Shown here one piece after another: positions 14,401 to 24,151 of a stretch of DNA of 64,000 bases (position 1 is its first letter; each line of letters begins with the position of its first letter). The position numbers and the translations under genes are program-made. The notes below the pieces were generated by a model. The model was not told the DNA's origin, did no database searches, and saw only the letters and a program-made list of their open reading frames with translations. This DNA comes from Hydractinia symbiolongicarpus (Eukaryota > Cnidaria > Hydrozoa > Anthoathecata > Hydractiniidae): the NCBI RefSeq assembly GCF_029227915.1, contig NC_079875.1, forward strand, positions 14,753,001 to 14,817,000, written 5' to 3'.

Positions 14401-16932
14401 TAGCTGAAAATGAGCATTAAATATTCTAGGACTCCCCACCTAAGCCATGGCCCCTCCTGGAAATAATAGACAGGGTATATCCCTTGATATTTGTGAGGCT
14501 AGCCATGTAAAATAGGCACATCTATCTACACATTTATTATAAGCAACTGCATTTTTGGGTTCAGCCTGGGGTTGCTAAGGCCTTTTTGCAATTTCAGCCT
14601 CAAAGTTGCTTAATGGTTGCTTCATCTGTACAAATGCATCTGTAATATAACCTGGAATCTCATTGAGCAAGTAAAAAAGCAGACACAGGCAATGAGTTTA
14701 AAATAGCATCAAATAGGGTAAATCAACATTACAACTATTTTTTATTTCACTCAAATAGAAATGTGGGAAAAAATTCTGATTTAGTAAATATCAAGGACAG
14801 AGGAGGTTTATGGTCAGTAACCAATTATGTTCTTGAAATTTTTTGTACAGATTCTTCTTGTGGAAGACTGATCTAAGTGATTGCTAAGTGTGTAGTAGAA
14901 TTCAGCCTAAGTTGCTTACCACTCTGCCAAAACTCAGCCTAGGCAGTTGTTTAGCAGTTGCTTAATTTTCCACCATATTTCAGCCTCAGTTTTGTAGAAA
15001 CCAGTTGCTTATAAAATAAAACTTGTATCTATCTATGTTCTGTATAGCTTTTTACATTGCAACTTTTTATCAGATACTCAAAAATTCTTGTTCTAATAAG
15101 CATAATCTGCATCAAGTTCCAAAGTTACTTCACTAATTATCATTAGGGTTTTTTTGTTTGCCTTTACATGGAGCTAAACTGCAAGTTTTTCTTATGTTAC
15201 TGTGGTAGCAAAAGTACAGTTCTTCAGGATTAAGTTATTATAAATTAGGTTGACCTTAACCATTGATAAGCACAGTATAATCTTGCACAGTAGGGGTGAT
15301 TTCTGGCTATGAACTTGGTCTTAAAGGTTGAAAGGGATATTAGTCTCACTTGCCTGCAAAGCCAAAGGACTGATTAATAATGGCTGCATATAAAAACCTA
15401 GCACCTTAAATTGCACTTATTTCCTCAGCTGTCTTCCTTAAGCTCAACATTTACCTACCATCTTACCCTTTTCATGTATATATTAAAATTTCGGCTAAAC
15501 TATAGAATACCCCCGTAAAAAAATTGAGACTATAAAAGTCTGCAACGCAGCAACGCAATAATAAAAAAAATAAACTAACAAATAAAGAGGCAGCAACGCA
15601 GCTAGGCAAAGCTCACTATTTCTAGATTAACACGCAGTTGGTCAGTTAAACTGAAGTAAAATATCAACAAACATACCAAGTTGGTTTGTTACACTAAACA
15701 TTTCGCAATATAACGACTTCACTTTTATGATTCTATAGTTTAGCCTCATAGTGTATACATTCGTAATGACAAATTTTTCGTTCTTTAAATAGTTTCCTTA
15801 TTCATTTAAAATTTTTAGTTATTAAAAAACATTATATAGTGTTATATAATGTTTTTTTTAAACTGGTTTAATTTTAAAAACGAAGCTTTTGCTCAGATCC
15901 CTCTGAACTATCTAAAACCATTTTCAACTATTCTTCTGAGTAGCTGCGTAGCTGAGCATCTACATTGCTGTATTGCTGAGTAGCTGCGTAGCTGAGCATC
16001 TACGTTGCTGATCGCTGAGTAGCTGCCTTGCTGAGTAGCTGAGCATCTACGATGCTGTATTTTTGAGTAGCTGCGTTGCTGCGTAGCTGAGCATCTACGT
16101 TGCTGTATTGCTGAGTAGCTGCATATTGCTGAGTAGCGGCGTTGCTGAGTAGCTGCGTAGCTGAGCATCTACGTTACTGTATTGCTGAGTAGATGCGTTG
16201 CTGCGTAGCTGAGCATCTACGTTGTTGTATTGCCGAGTAGTTGTGTTGTTGCGTTGCTGAGTTACATAGTTTTAATTTTTTTACGGGGGGATATTCTATA
16301 GTCGCTCCAAAATTTCTTGCCGTTCATTTAAATGTGCCTGATGTTCCAGTCATCTTAATCAGCAGCACTTGAATAGGAAAGTGCGCCTGATGCTCAGGGC
16401 ATCCTGATTCTACTGACATTTCAAGTATCTTAACTATAATCACAACTTGAATAGGAAACATGTATCTGATGCTCAGGGCACCTCAATTCTCTCATACACC
16501 TGACACTAATAGAGCACCAGTAATGAGCAGTGTATGTGGTATAAAACAAATATGTAGAGTGCACTTTTAAATAATGAGTAATTTACAGGTAGATAAATGG
16601 GTGTGTTGCAGAAGTTTAAAGTGTAGTCTAATTATGTAGAGCAACACATCTGGAACCGATTACCCATATCTTAGTTTTTTTCCTGGCAATTTAACGTATA
16701 TTTCAAGGTGTTACTCAGATTTGTTTTAATATTCCTCGCTTCTTAACCCCTTATATTTTCCTATGTAAACCGGTCTAATAATATGAAAATGAATATTTGC
16801 TAGCTCCTAGCTACTTAGCCAACTTTTTCTCGAACTAATTTTTGTTATGATATTTGTAAAAATACTTACAATAGCTACGCTGTGAGGCGTTGGACCGGTG
16901 AATTCTCTGTGTCGTGTTACTGATTTAATCAT
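5417..16932 (-). CDS. CFAP53: Cilia- and flagella-associated protein 53 (CCDC11 orthologue), 11 exons
   Basis: Eleven exons on the minus strand join in consistent phase: 16870-16932, 13080-13199, 12531-12640, 12045-12218, 11196-11418, 10920-11000, 8535-8654, 7596-7694, 6531-6747, 6161-6378, 5417-5536. They total 1545 nt, 514 aa plus stop, the same length as human CFAP53 as I recall it. Every junction has GT/AG. The protein is almost all charged coiled coil. Diagnostic segments are REFTGPTP near the N terminus, KERQ-like followed by VAEKIDQQFR and EECEELRSEL in exons 4-5, and HPLRI near the C terminus. CFAP53 is a ciliary and centriolar-satellite/axonemal protein needed for motile cilia and left-right patterning in vertebrates (family knowledge). 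Introns hold a SINE, minisatellites, a LINE fragment and foldback elements. The start is the first ATG of a 21-codon exon 1; a Polinton end lies 326 bp upstream of it. High confidence. Confidence 0.93.
8765..9772. mobile_element. Foldback/MITE-like element in CFAP53 intron
   Basis: Inverted ends TGATCACTTCCAAAAATA (8773-8790) and its imperfect complement (9754-9772) bound about 1 kb lying between CFAP53 exons 6 and 7. The interior repeats TTGACTTAC or its complement GTAAGTCAA many times. No coding capacity was seen. Confidence 0.5.
9776..10540 (+). mobile_element. Degenerate non-LTR retrotransposon fragment
   Basis: Closely related in sequence to the retrotransposon at 44604-46060. It carries the reverse transcriptase segment with YVDDLVLMAE (catalytic DD kept) and a broken PHD-like and C-terminal region. 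Stops and deletions throughout make it a dead copy. It sits in a CFAP53 intron, antisense to the host gene. Confidence 0.7.
11766..11786 (+). repeat. Poly-C run in CFAP53 intron
   Basis: A run of about 20 cytosines lies in the intron between exons 4 and 5. It is notable in otherwise AT-rich DNA and its length may be unreliable in an assembly. Confidence 0.85.
12781..13003 (+). repeat. 10-bp minisatellite AGGTGYRATG in CFAP53 intron
   Basis: About 22 tandem copies of a 10-bp unit of the form AGGTGTGATG, with variation at a few positions (C/T and G/A), lie between CFAP53 exons 2 and 3. Long open frames across it are only an effect of the repeat and are not genes. Confidence 0.9.
14188..14525 (+). 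mobile_element. tRNA-derived SINE, full-length copy
   Basis: The head is tRNA-like: A-box-like TAGTTTAGTGGT near 14195 and B-box-like GGTTTGATCCC near 14240, spaced as in an RNA polymerase III internal promoter. A ~270-bp unique body follows, ending in GCACATCTATCT. The body recurs inverted at 50210-50436, which confirms a dispersed family. It lies in CFAP53 intron 1. Confidence 0.85.
15500..16301. mobile_element. Foldback element enclosing a minisatellite
   Basis: Inverted termini CTATAGAATACCCCCG (from 15500) and its complement (ending 16301) bound ~800 bp in CFAP53 intron 1. Just inside, both arms carry GCAACGC-type sequence. A further inverted copy of GGCTAAACTATAGAAT lies at about 15730, so the structure is nested. 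No coding capacity. Confidence 0.65.
15930..16262 (+). repeat. Minisatellite of GCTGAGTAGCTGCGT-type units
   Basis: Tandem, irregular units built from GCTGAGTAGCTGCG and GAGCATCTACGTTGCTGTA (roughly 20 + 20 bp) repeat about eight times inside the foldback element. The open frame on the minus strand is repeat-derived and not a gene. Confidence 0.85.
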
Positions 16933-17258
16933 TTCTTCTATGTGTATTTTGTGTCAAAAATAAAAATTAATAGGTTAATAAATGGCACTACAAAGGCCTA
17001 GCAAGTTCCCATGTTTTGTTTTCCTTCTGTTTGACCCTCTGATCGTTATTTTCGACGGCCCGAGTTTATTTGTTTACAACGACCATGTTACTAACACATT
17101 ACACAGCTATTGGGCGCCAATTCCAACTTTAATAGTTTTCTTTTTTTTCTTGTGCATTTTTCAAATTTCTTTCTCTTCTTTTATGTATATTTTTGTGTTA
17201 TCCGGATTTATGACTCGACAACACTTTTTTTTTTGCTTAAATTATTTTTAATATATAG

Positions 17259-17600
17259 AGATAGGGAAATGTATGTTCTGCCACAGTCCCTAAAACGCAC
17301 ACGCGCACGCCATAGTCAAGCACAACAAATCCAGCACCATACCATACCATGCCATGCTTAGCCATGCCTAGTGGGGTAAAGTCCCTATCATGCAGCGTTG
17401 AGTAAGGTTAATTCCTTAATATTCAATGCAATGTTGTGACGTCATTAAGATATTTAAAAGATATCTAGAAAATTTTGGGCCCCAAAATTTTCTAGCACGA
17501 TTCCTTAAAAATCAACGCATATCAAGGACATATCCCTAATAATCAAAAAAGGGGAATTCCCCTGATGGCAGTAAAAAGGGGAATAACTGTTTTAGTTTTG
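17259..17600. repeat. Left terminal inverted repeat of the Polinton
   Basis: Matches the reverse complement of 34270-34690 closely over the outer ~170 bp and in blocks thereafter. It contains a CRE octamer TGACGTCA (17437-17444), a 31-bp palindrome with 15-bp arms (17465-17495), and repeats of TCCCTAA/AGGGAATT type. Confidence 0.9.
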
Positions 17601-17647
17601 AGCAGAATGAAATCTTCCGACGATGTTAAAATCCATACAATAAAGAA

Positions 17648-18091
17648 ATGGATTCATACACCATGAAACAATTACGCGATATTGCAAAAAGCCGGGGACT
17701 TACGGGGTATTACAAGCTACGTAAGGCCGAATTGGTTGCCCTATTGGAGGACGTACCACAGAGGCCACCCAAAAGGGCTGGACAGCGAAAGCCAGTCAAG
17801 CCTGTAACTATACTACCAACACCGGAGGCCATTGATATTTTTGAGAAACAGGAGCTGTCAAAAAATTGCTCGATTGTGAAAACTAATATGCGGTACTGGT
17901 TAGTTGATGCTCTCCCCAAACATATAAAAGAGGGGGTCAAGAGGACCTATGCAGCCTTTAAACGTGGGGTGATGGGACTCTATGGCAGGGCAACCAACAC
18001 AGGACCTACACCTCATGACGAGGTGGAAAAAGAGGCCGAGGAAGACTATCTTGAATATATCCAAAATCTCTACAATCGGCCAGGGCAATAA
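17648..18091 (+). pseudogene. SAP/Rho-N-like N-terminal part of PolB gene (left remnant)
   Basis: An ATG in the context AATAAAGAAATG opens a 147-aa frame. Residues 5-35 form a SAP/Rho-N-like helical module (MKQLRDIAKSRGL, then LRKAELVALLE) of the kind that binds DNA. A motif IDIFEKQEL follows, matching the repeated motif in the 20160 paralogue. The frame ends exactly where the sequence jumps to the PolB C-terminal half (about 18084), so I read it as the 5' end of a PolB gene that lost its middle by internal deletion. It is paralogous to 20160-20993. It could instead be a separate small SAP protein gene. Confidence 0.7.
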
Positions 18092-19019
18092 AACATGGGC
18101 TTGAATTGAAGAAGGTACGCAGAGTGATTCGATTCAACCGGAAAGGATAAAGAAGGGATATATCGATCACAACACGAAGTTAGAACAAACGAAAAGAACG
18201 AGTTTGAGAAGGATTTTTACAAGATGATGAATCTCTCGGTGTTCGGCAAGACCATGGAGAATATACGCAATCACTGCAATATTCAACTGGTTACCAATGA
18301 TGACAACTATACGAAGCTTCTCAAGAGGCGAAATTTCAAGGGTGGGTGCATGTTCAGCAAAAACCTGGTAGGCGTTGAAATGGGAAAGACTGAGGTCAAG
18401 ATGAACAAGCCTGTATACATTGGTCAGGCTATATTGGATATGTCAAAAATGGTGATGTACGAGTTCCATTATGACTATATGCAGCCCAAATATAGTTCTA
18501 AAATACAGCTCTGTTACATGGACACAGACAGCTTCGCTTACCACATCTGAACGGAGGACTGTTATAAGGATATCGCGCAGGATGTTGAGACACGCTTCGA
18601 TACAAGTGCCTATAATCCGGATGATAATAGGCCTCTCCCCATAGGCAAGAACAAGAAGGTGGTAGGCCTGATGAAGGATGAGCTAAATGGGAAAATCATG
18701 ACTAAATTTTTCACCTTAAGGGCCAAACTCTACGCCTATAAGAGCCTTACCAAAGAAGGCGGTGATCGCAAAAGCCAAGGGCGTGAAGCCATGTGTCACG
18801 AAAAAATCCATCACCTTCGATGACTATCAGAGGTGTTTGGAAGAGGGCGTTAACGTTTACAAGAGCCAGGTCTTGATCCAAAGCAAGGGCCATCAGGTAT
18901 ACACGCAAGAGGTTAACAAGTTGGTACTCAACAGGGCAGATGACAAACGTATCGTACAACCGGATCAAATTACGACGCTTGCCAGAGGCCATTCCCGCCT
19001 GGCGTCTACCGGGGAATAA
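18084..19019 (+). pseudogene. Protein-primed family B DNA polymerase, C-terminal half (left remnant)
   Basis: Palm and thumb part of a Polinton PolB. Motif B reads NLSVFGKTMEN and motif C reads YMDTDS (about 18518-18535). The frame is broken by an in-frame TGA at 18548 and by frameshifts near 18190 and 18755. The last piece, open from 18762, ends in TTLARGHSRLA, likely the family's C terminus. The exonuclease and N-terminal parts are missing. It is clearly paralogous to 23145-23611 and keeps the 3' end that the other copy has lost. Confidence 0.85.
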
Positions 19020-19020
19020 A

Positions 19021-19431
19021 ATGGAGGCATACTTGTATATCGCTATAGTCCTACCCTATGCCATGATAGCTTACGTACTTTTTCGTTATAAACGACTACC
19101 AATAAAGATGTCTGATGCACGAGTATTCGATGAAGCCACCTCTGCAGAATACGAACAGATAGTGAACCCCACCGATAAACGCCAAATTTTAAAGGAGGTC
19201 CTACGCAAAGGCAAGGGGCACCTTTTGCCGAAAAAGTGTACGGAGGGGTTCGTTGGCAAGGCTCCCGACGAGGCAATCGACAAGGTACACGCCGAGTATG
19301 TACAGGGAGAGCTCCAGGAGAAGGGGGAGAAAACAGCTGAAAATGCTTTCGTATACTCTATTCACATGCAACATACTACATTGGTACGCCGAACTCATCG
19401 GAGAAATCCTGGTGAAGGCACGGCTCCTTAA
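19021..19431 (+). CDS. Membrane-anchored hypothetical Polinton protein
   Basis: Begins at ATG in the element's start context (GAATAAAATGGAGG), directly after the PolB stop at 19019. It codes for 136 aa. Residues 1-23 form a single hydrophobic segment (YIAIVLPYAMIAYVLF), then the chain is hydrophilic and charged. The C-terminal ~25 residues may be out of frame, because a second frame stays open past 19431. Function unknown; not recognised. Confidence 0.5.
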   Translation: MEAYLYIAIVLPYAMIAYVLFRYKRLPIKMSDARVFDEATSAEYEQIVNPTDKRQILKEVLRKGKGHLLPKKCTEGFVGKAPDEAIDKVHAEYVQGELQEKGEKTAENAFVYSIHMQHTTLVRRTHRRNPGEGTAP

Positions 19432-19470
19432 AAGGTATTGCAATGCATTGCGGTGTCTACGAGAAAAAAT

Positions 19471-19617
19471 AATGTATACCCCGCTTCCCATCGAATACCA
19501 GGTTCGAGGGACTAAGCTCTGCCCTACCTGTCGAGGGTCCTTGGTAAACAATCATGGGGTGTATTGATCTGTTCCGCATGTGCCGCAATATACCCCAAGG
19601 TTCACGATCGGAAGTGA
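19471..19617 (+). pseudogene. Small zinc-ribbon protein, frameshifted
   Basis: ATG at 19471 follows AAAAAATA. The frame carries LCPTCRGS, and after an apparent frameshift near 19540 another frame carries ICSACAA, giving two CxxC knuckles about 20 residues apart, as in a zinc ribbon. It ends at TGA 19615. It lies between the membrane protein and the ATPase. A function in transcription or DNA binding is only a guess. Confidence 0.45.
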
Positions 19618-19635
19618 TCAAACTATTGAAATAAA

Positions 19636-19880
19636 ATGTTGGATGCTTTAAAAGACTCCCACACGGCAATCTTCACCGGCCCGACGTCTTGTGGAAAAAC
19701 ACAAAGTGTCTTGAACCTCCCCGAGCAGGAGTGTAAGAAGCATTTCCACAATATTGTCATTTTATGCCCTACCTTAAAATGGAATAAGACATACCTTGAG
19801 AGGGCCTCACTCCGGACAAGCGTCGACATTCCCTGCTTGAGCTTGCAGTCAGTGGTAGGCATAGAAGGCACAGTCTTAAG
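19636..19880 (+). pseudogene. A32-type packaging ATPase, N-terminal fragment (left remnant)
   Basis: ATG in AATAAAATG context. The Walker A motif FTGPTSCGKT lies at residues 14-23. The sequence parallels the ATPase at 25077 for about 60 residues, diverges near 19816, and is replaced at 19881 by a Polinton terminus (AGATAGGGAAATG). Walker B and the rest are absent. ATPases of this family drive genome packaging into capsids (family knowledge). This copy is truncated by the junction. Confidence 0.8.
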
Positions 19881-20110
19881 AGATAGGGAAATGTTCGTTC
19901 TGGCGCAGCGCACGCACATCAAGGGAAATTCCCTAATTGTACTGCTAGTAACCAACACAAAATAATATTAAATGATATATACATTTAATACTAACACATA
20001 ATCATATGAAATGATATATACATTAAATACTAACACATAATAATATATATGACGTCATGCGCAATAGTATACAGAATATGAGTAAAGGGAAATTCCATTA
20101 CTCAAACTAT
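19881..20110. repeat. Internal Polinton left terminus
   Basis: Starts AGATAGGGAAATGTTCGTTC, matching the outer ends over the first ~25 bp, then diverges. It carries an AAGGGAAATTCCC palindrome, two near-identical ATTAAATGATATATAC-type blocks, and a CRE octamer TGACGTCA (20050-20057). This is the layout of the outer terminus, so I read it as the left end of a second, related element. No matching right end was found before 34690. Confidence 0.75.
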
Positions 20111-20159
20111 GACCGCGCCAGAAAAATTGTTGATTGAGATCGAAAAATATATATAATAA

Positions 20160-20993
20160 ATGGAGATAACCATTAAAGAATTGAGAGCAATCGCTAAAGC
20201 GCGAGGCCTACATGGATACTATAGGCTACGTAAAGTTGACTTAGTTGCTTTACTAAAAACGCAGCCTACCCCTTCCACATCAGACGTGATGGATATTTTT
20301 GAACAACAAGAGATGGCTAGATCCCGTCCTATTAAGAAGAACATCGAGCCTTACGTTCCCACGTTTAAGGAAATGAACGAGTTTGAACGCCAAGAGCTGA
20401 AGAGAACTCGTCCAGTAATCAAGAGTAAGCTGCGGGAGTGGTCAGAGTGGCTCCTCGAGCATGTACCGGAGAGTGTCAAGAAACCAGTGCGGGAAACATT
20501 TAAATCGATAAAAACTCGAATATTCTCTTTATATAATGGTGCCAAGAAGACCCTGATAGGTGAAGTTGAGGAGGAGGCAAAGGAGGATCATGCAGAGGAT
20601 GATCAAAAGGAGCATGATTTTACGCCTCAGGAGCATAAGCATGCATTACATAAAACATTCAGGAGTTACCGCATAACTGGCATCGATGGAACAGATATTG
20701 ATGGATACCAGGGCATGGTTCAATCAAACGTGAAAACACTCATCGAAAACCAAGTGGGAGAAATGGGATCTGTGAAAGTGCAACTTTCTCTTTGGATCCT
20801 TTGGAAAAAGCCAGTGGATGGTACCCCAGAGTTCATTGAGGTGGAGAAGGTATTCCATAGCAACATGACATCTGTATTCCAAGGTACCATCATAGATGAA
20901 ATTATGGATACGATGTTTACTCAAATCAGAACGCATGTTGAGAATCCCGCGTTGCCTAAGAGCGGCTTTAGTATTGGTCGCATCATACATTGA
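20160..20993 (+). pseudogene. SAP-like N-terminal region of PolB (main copy)
   Basis: ATG in ATATAATAAATGGAG. Residues 4-32 are a SAP/Rho-N-like module (IKELRAIAKARGL, then LRKVDLVALL). Two copies of a D/N-x-F-E-x-Q-E-x4-R-P motif follow (MDIFEQQEM and MNEFERQEL), then an acidic linker, then a conserved globular region ending in NPALPKSGF. The frame stops at 20993, but a shifted frame at once continues into the PolB N-terminal region, so this is probably the first third of one large gene split by a frameshift near 20985. The alternative is a separate SAP-domain protein overlapping the polymerase gene. Confidence 0.7.
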
Positions 20994-23660
20994 AACACCC
21001 AAGTGGATCGCTACGAAGAAAGCCATCATCAACCCGAATAACAACGATGAAGAATGCTTCCGATGGGCTATAGTAGCCGCCTTGCATCATGAGGATATAG
21101 CAAAAGATCCTCAAAGAATCAGCAAGCTGCGACCTTATATAGATCGATACAACTGGCAGGGTATTGAGTTTCCTATTAGTATTAAGGATATTACCAAATT
21201 CGAGCGGAATAATCCCACCATTGCCGTGAACGTTCTGTATGCAACAGGTAAGAGCTTTAATATCCTGCGGCGATCTACATATAATGAACGTGAGAAGGTC
21301 AGCCTGCTATTACTAACGGGTGATAAGAAGAGCCACCACGTGGCCATCAAAAATCTCTCACGGCTATTGGGTAGCGAGATATCGAAGAACCACGGAAAAA
21401 TAAGTTTTCGTCTGAATTGCTTGCAAGGGTTTCAAACGATAGAATCACGCGATAAACACTATGTATACTGCAAAGATAATAAAGCGGTAAAGATTACGAT
21501 GCCAAGTGAAAAGAAAAGTGGTTATATTACCAGGACGGACAATGCCAGTTCAAGGTCCAATTCGTTATTTATGCAGATTTTGAAAGCCTACTGATCTCAA
21601 TGAAGGAGAATGCTCGGGATACCAAGACTAAGACGTTGAATAAGCATGTACCATGCGGGTGGGCCACATACTCCACCTTTGCCTATGGAGAGGTACCAGA
21701 CCCCCTGTATAAGTGCAGGGGTGAGGGATGCGTAGACTTATTCGTTCAACACCTGGAGGATGAAGTAAAGCGGCTCTACGCTACCTTCCCACAGCATGAC
21801 ATGATGCCCCTAACGAAGTTGCAAAAGAGGGAGCACGAAGAGGTAAAGACATGTCACATCTGCATGAAACCCTTCGACGACGACCCGAATAACCGCAAAG
21901 TTCGAGACCACTGACACTACACGGGTCTATACAGAGGTGCCGCGCATAATACCTGCAATTTCAACTATAGGATACCCAGCCACATGCCAGTGATCTTCCA
22001 CAATCTTTCAGGGTACGACGCCCACTTGTTCATTCGAGAATTGGGGGAGAAGTATGACACCGAGGACATTGGTTGCATCGCTGAAAACACTGAAAAGTAT
22101 ATCTCCTTCAATGTAAAAATCAAGGTACCCATTGCAGGCATGGGGTACGGTAATGGTGAAACATACAAGAAGATCGAGATCAGATTTATAGACAGCTGTC
22201 GATTCATGGCATCAAGCTTGGAGAAATTGGCAAGCAACCTCGATGACGAACAGTGCAAAAATCTCCGTTGGTATTTCACTGAGGATGACACCTTTAAGCT
22301 CATGCGAAGGAAGGGTGTATATCCCTATGAGTATATGGATGGATGGCGACGATTCAAAGAGACTGAGCTACCTCCGAAGGAGGCTTTCTATAGCAAGTTG
22401 AACATGAAGGGGATTAGCGATGAAGAATACGAGCACGCTCAAAAAGTGTGGAATGTCATCAATCCAAAGGGTGATGAGGTTAATATGGGCGACTATCACG
22501 ACCTATACCTCACTACGGACGTCTTTCTATTAGCCGACGTATTCGAGACTTTTCGGGGAGTCTGCCAGAATCAATACAAACTCGACCCTGCTCACTTCTA
22601 CAGCGCACCAGGCTTGGCATGGAAAGCAGCACTCAAGTACACGGATATCAAACTGGAGCTCTTAACGGATGTCGAGATGCTCTTGATGTTTGAAAAAGGA
22701 ATTCGAGGTGGTATAACCCAGGCTGTACACCGATATGCCAAAGCCAATAACAAGTATATGGGGGACCAATACGACCTGGAGGTTGAGTCGTCATATTTGC
22801 AGTACCTCGATGCCAACAATCTCTATGGCTGGGCCATGCATCAAAAACTGCCTACGCACGGGTTCAAGTGGCTGTCGAAGGTTGATATCTTTACAGAGAA
22901 GAGGATCGAGATATTGGTTACCGATAACAAGTACGGCTACATCTTGGGGGTTGACATCGATTATCCAAAGAGCCTACATGACAAGCACAACGAGCTGCCT
23001 TTCCTGCCGGAGCGCAAGGTGGTTCATAGGGTTGAGAAACTGATACCAAATCTCGAAAATAAGCGGAAATACGTGGTACACATCGGGGCTCTTTATCAAG
23101 CCCTGAAACACGGGCTCGAGCTTAAGAAGGTGCATCCAGTTTAATCGAAAGCTTTGGCTCCGGGACTATATAGACCATAACACGAGGCTTAGAACTGTCG
23201 CCAAGAACGACTTTGAGAAGGACTTTTGTAAGCTTATGAATCTCTCGGTCTTTGGAAAAACCATGGAGAATATCCGTAATCATCGGAATATAAAACTTGT
23301 CACCAATGAAGAGAAGTACACCAAGCTCATCATAAAGCCCAACTTCAAGGGCGGGAACTACTTCAGCAGCCGCCTCATGGGCGTGGAGATGGCTAAAACA
23401 GAGGTAAAGATGAACAAGCCGGTGTATATTGGTCAAGCTATTTTAGACAACTCAAAAATCGTAATGTACAACTTCCACTATGACTATATGCAGCCCAAGT
23501 ACGGTAGCAAGTTGCGGATCTGTTATATGGACACCGATTCCTTCGTGTACCACATCAGAACAGAGGATTTTTATCGCGATATTGCTGATGACGTAGAAGC
23601 ACATTTCGAAACGAAAGAAAGAAATAGAAAGAAAGAAATAGAGAAGGAAAAGAATGTTTG
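20896..23660 (+). pseudogene. Protein-primed family B DNA polymerase (main copy, broken)
   Basis: Carries nearly all PolB landmarks in order: exonuclease I YADFE (about 21565), an endonuclease VII-like Cys/His module (CHICMKPF, then DH..H, RGAAHNTCN; about 21850-21960), ExoII HNLSGYDAHLF, ExoIII YLTTDVFLLADV, motif A YLDANNLYG (about 22800), motif B NLSVFGKTMEN (23245), motif C YMDTDS (23524). Breaks: frameshifts near 20985, 21545 and 23143, and an in-frame TGA at 21912 inside the Cys/His module. After about 23611 the expected C terminus, present in the left remnant, is replaced by a polypurine stretch leading straight into the next gene. It would replicate the element by protein priming (family knowledge), but this copy is not functional as written. 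Confidence 0.9.
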
Positions 23661-24151
23661 ATGAATTGGAAATGAGGCTCGTTGAAAATATTGTTATTCC
23701 ACCGTCATTCCTTGGAGATATAGTAGGGTATTGTTGTAGTAGGCTACGGCAAATGTATATAGACACATCTTCATACATCCCAGGTATTGGATTGAGTATT
23801 TCGGATGTGGATATTGGAGACGTTACTATTGACCCCAGCGATGGTGAGTGTATAGCAAGCGTGTATTTTACATTGAGGCATGTTATTCCCAAGCTGGGTC
23901 AAATCATATTACGCACCAAGGTGCAAAATTCTAATCCGGAGATTATATCATTTGATTCTTCCGATTATAAAATAGCAATCCGCTTTAATGGTGATGATGA
24001 TGGTAAATACGAGATTACACTATGCCAGTACGTGGATCATGGTTGGAACAACCAGCTACTGGCATCCATCACATTTGTATGTGTTGCGGTGGGTCTCAAT
24101 GTCCAAGGTGTTTATGGGAAGGTTAATGGAGAGCAACAAAAAGATGAGTAG
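23654..24151 (+). CDS. Rpb7-like (RNA polymerase stalk subunit-like) protein, candidate
   Basis: Intact 165-aa frame, close to the usual length of Rpb7 (about 170 aa). Residues 8-88 resemble the N-terminal SHS2 domain of Rpb7/RpoE: an IVIPPSFLG strand-turn, a helix, GIGLSISDVDIGDVTIDP and then DGECIASVYFTLRHVIPK, followed by LGQIILRTKV where an S1/OB fold would begin. This is pattern recognition from memory of the family; no search was run. It overlaps the PolB remnant by a few bases and the next ORF by 8 bp (ATGAGTAG). No other RNA polymerase subunit is visible. If the call is wrong it is an unrecognised, intact, acidic beta-rich protein. Confidence 0.45.
   Translation: MFDELEMRLVENIVIPPSFLGDIVGYCCSRLRQMYIDTSSYIPGIGLSISDVDIGDVTIDPSDGECIASVYFTLRHVIPKLGQIILRTKVQNSNPEIISFDSSDYKIAIRFNGDDDGKYEITLCQYVDHGWNNQLLASITFVCVAVGLNVQGVYGKVNGEQQKDE

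Noticed and set aside
15908-16168. 86-aa ORF rich in Q, R, S and Y
   Set aside because: Translation of the intronic minisatellite; no independent support.
16982-17361. Hydrophobic ORFs between CFAP53 and the Polinton
   Set aside because: T-rich sequence in two overlapping frames reads as Phe/Leu; one runs into the Polinton terminus. No conserved features.
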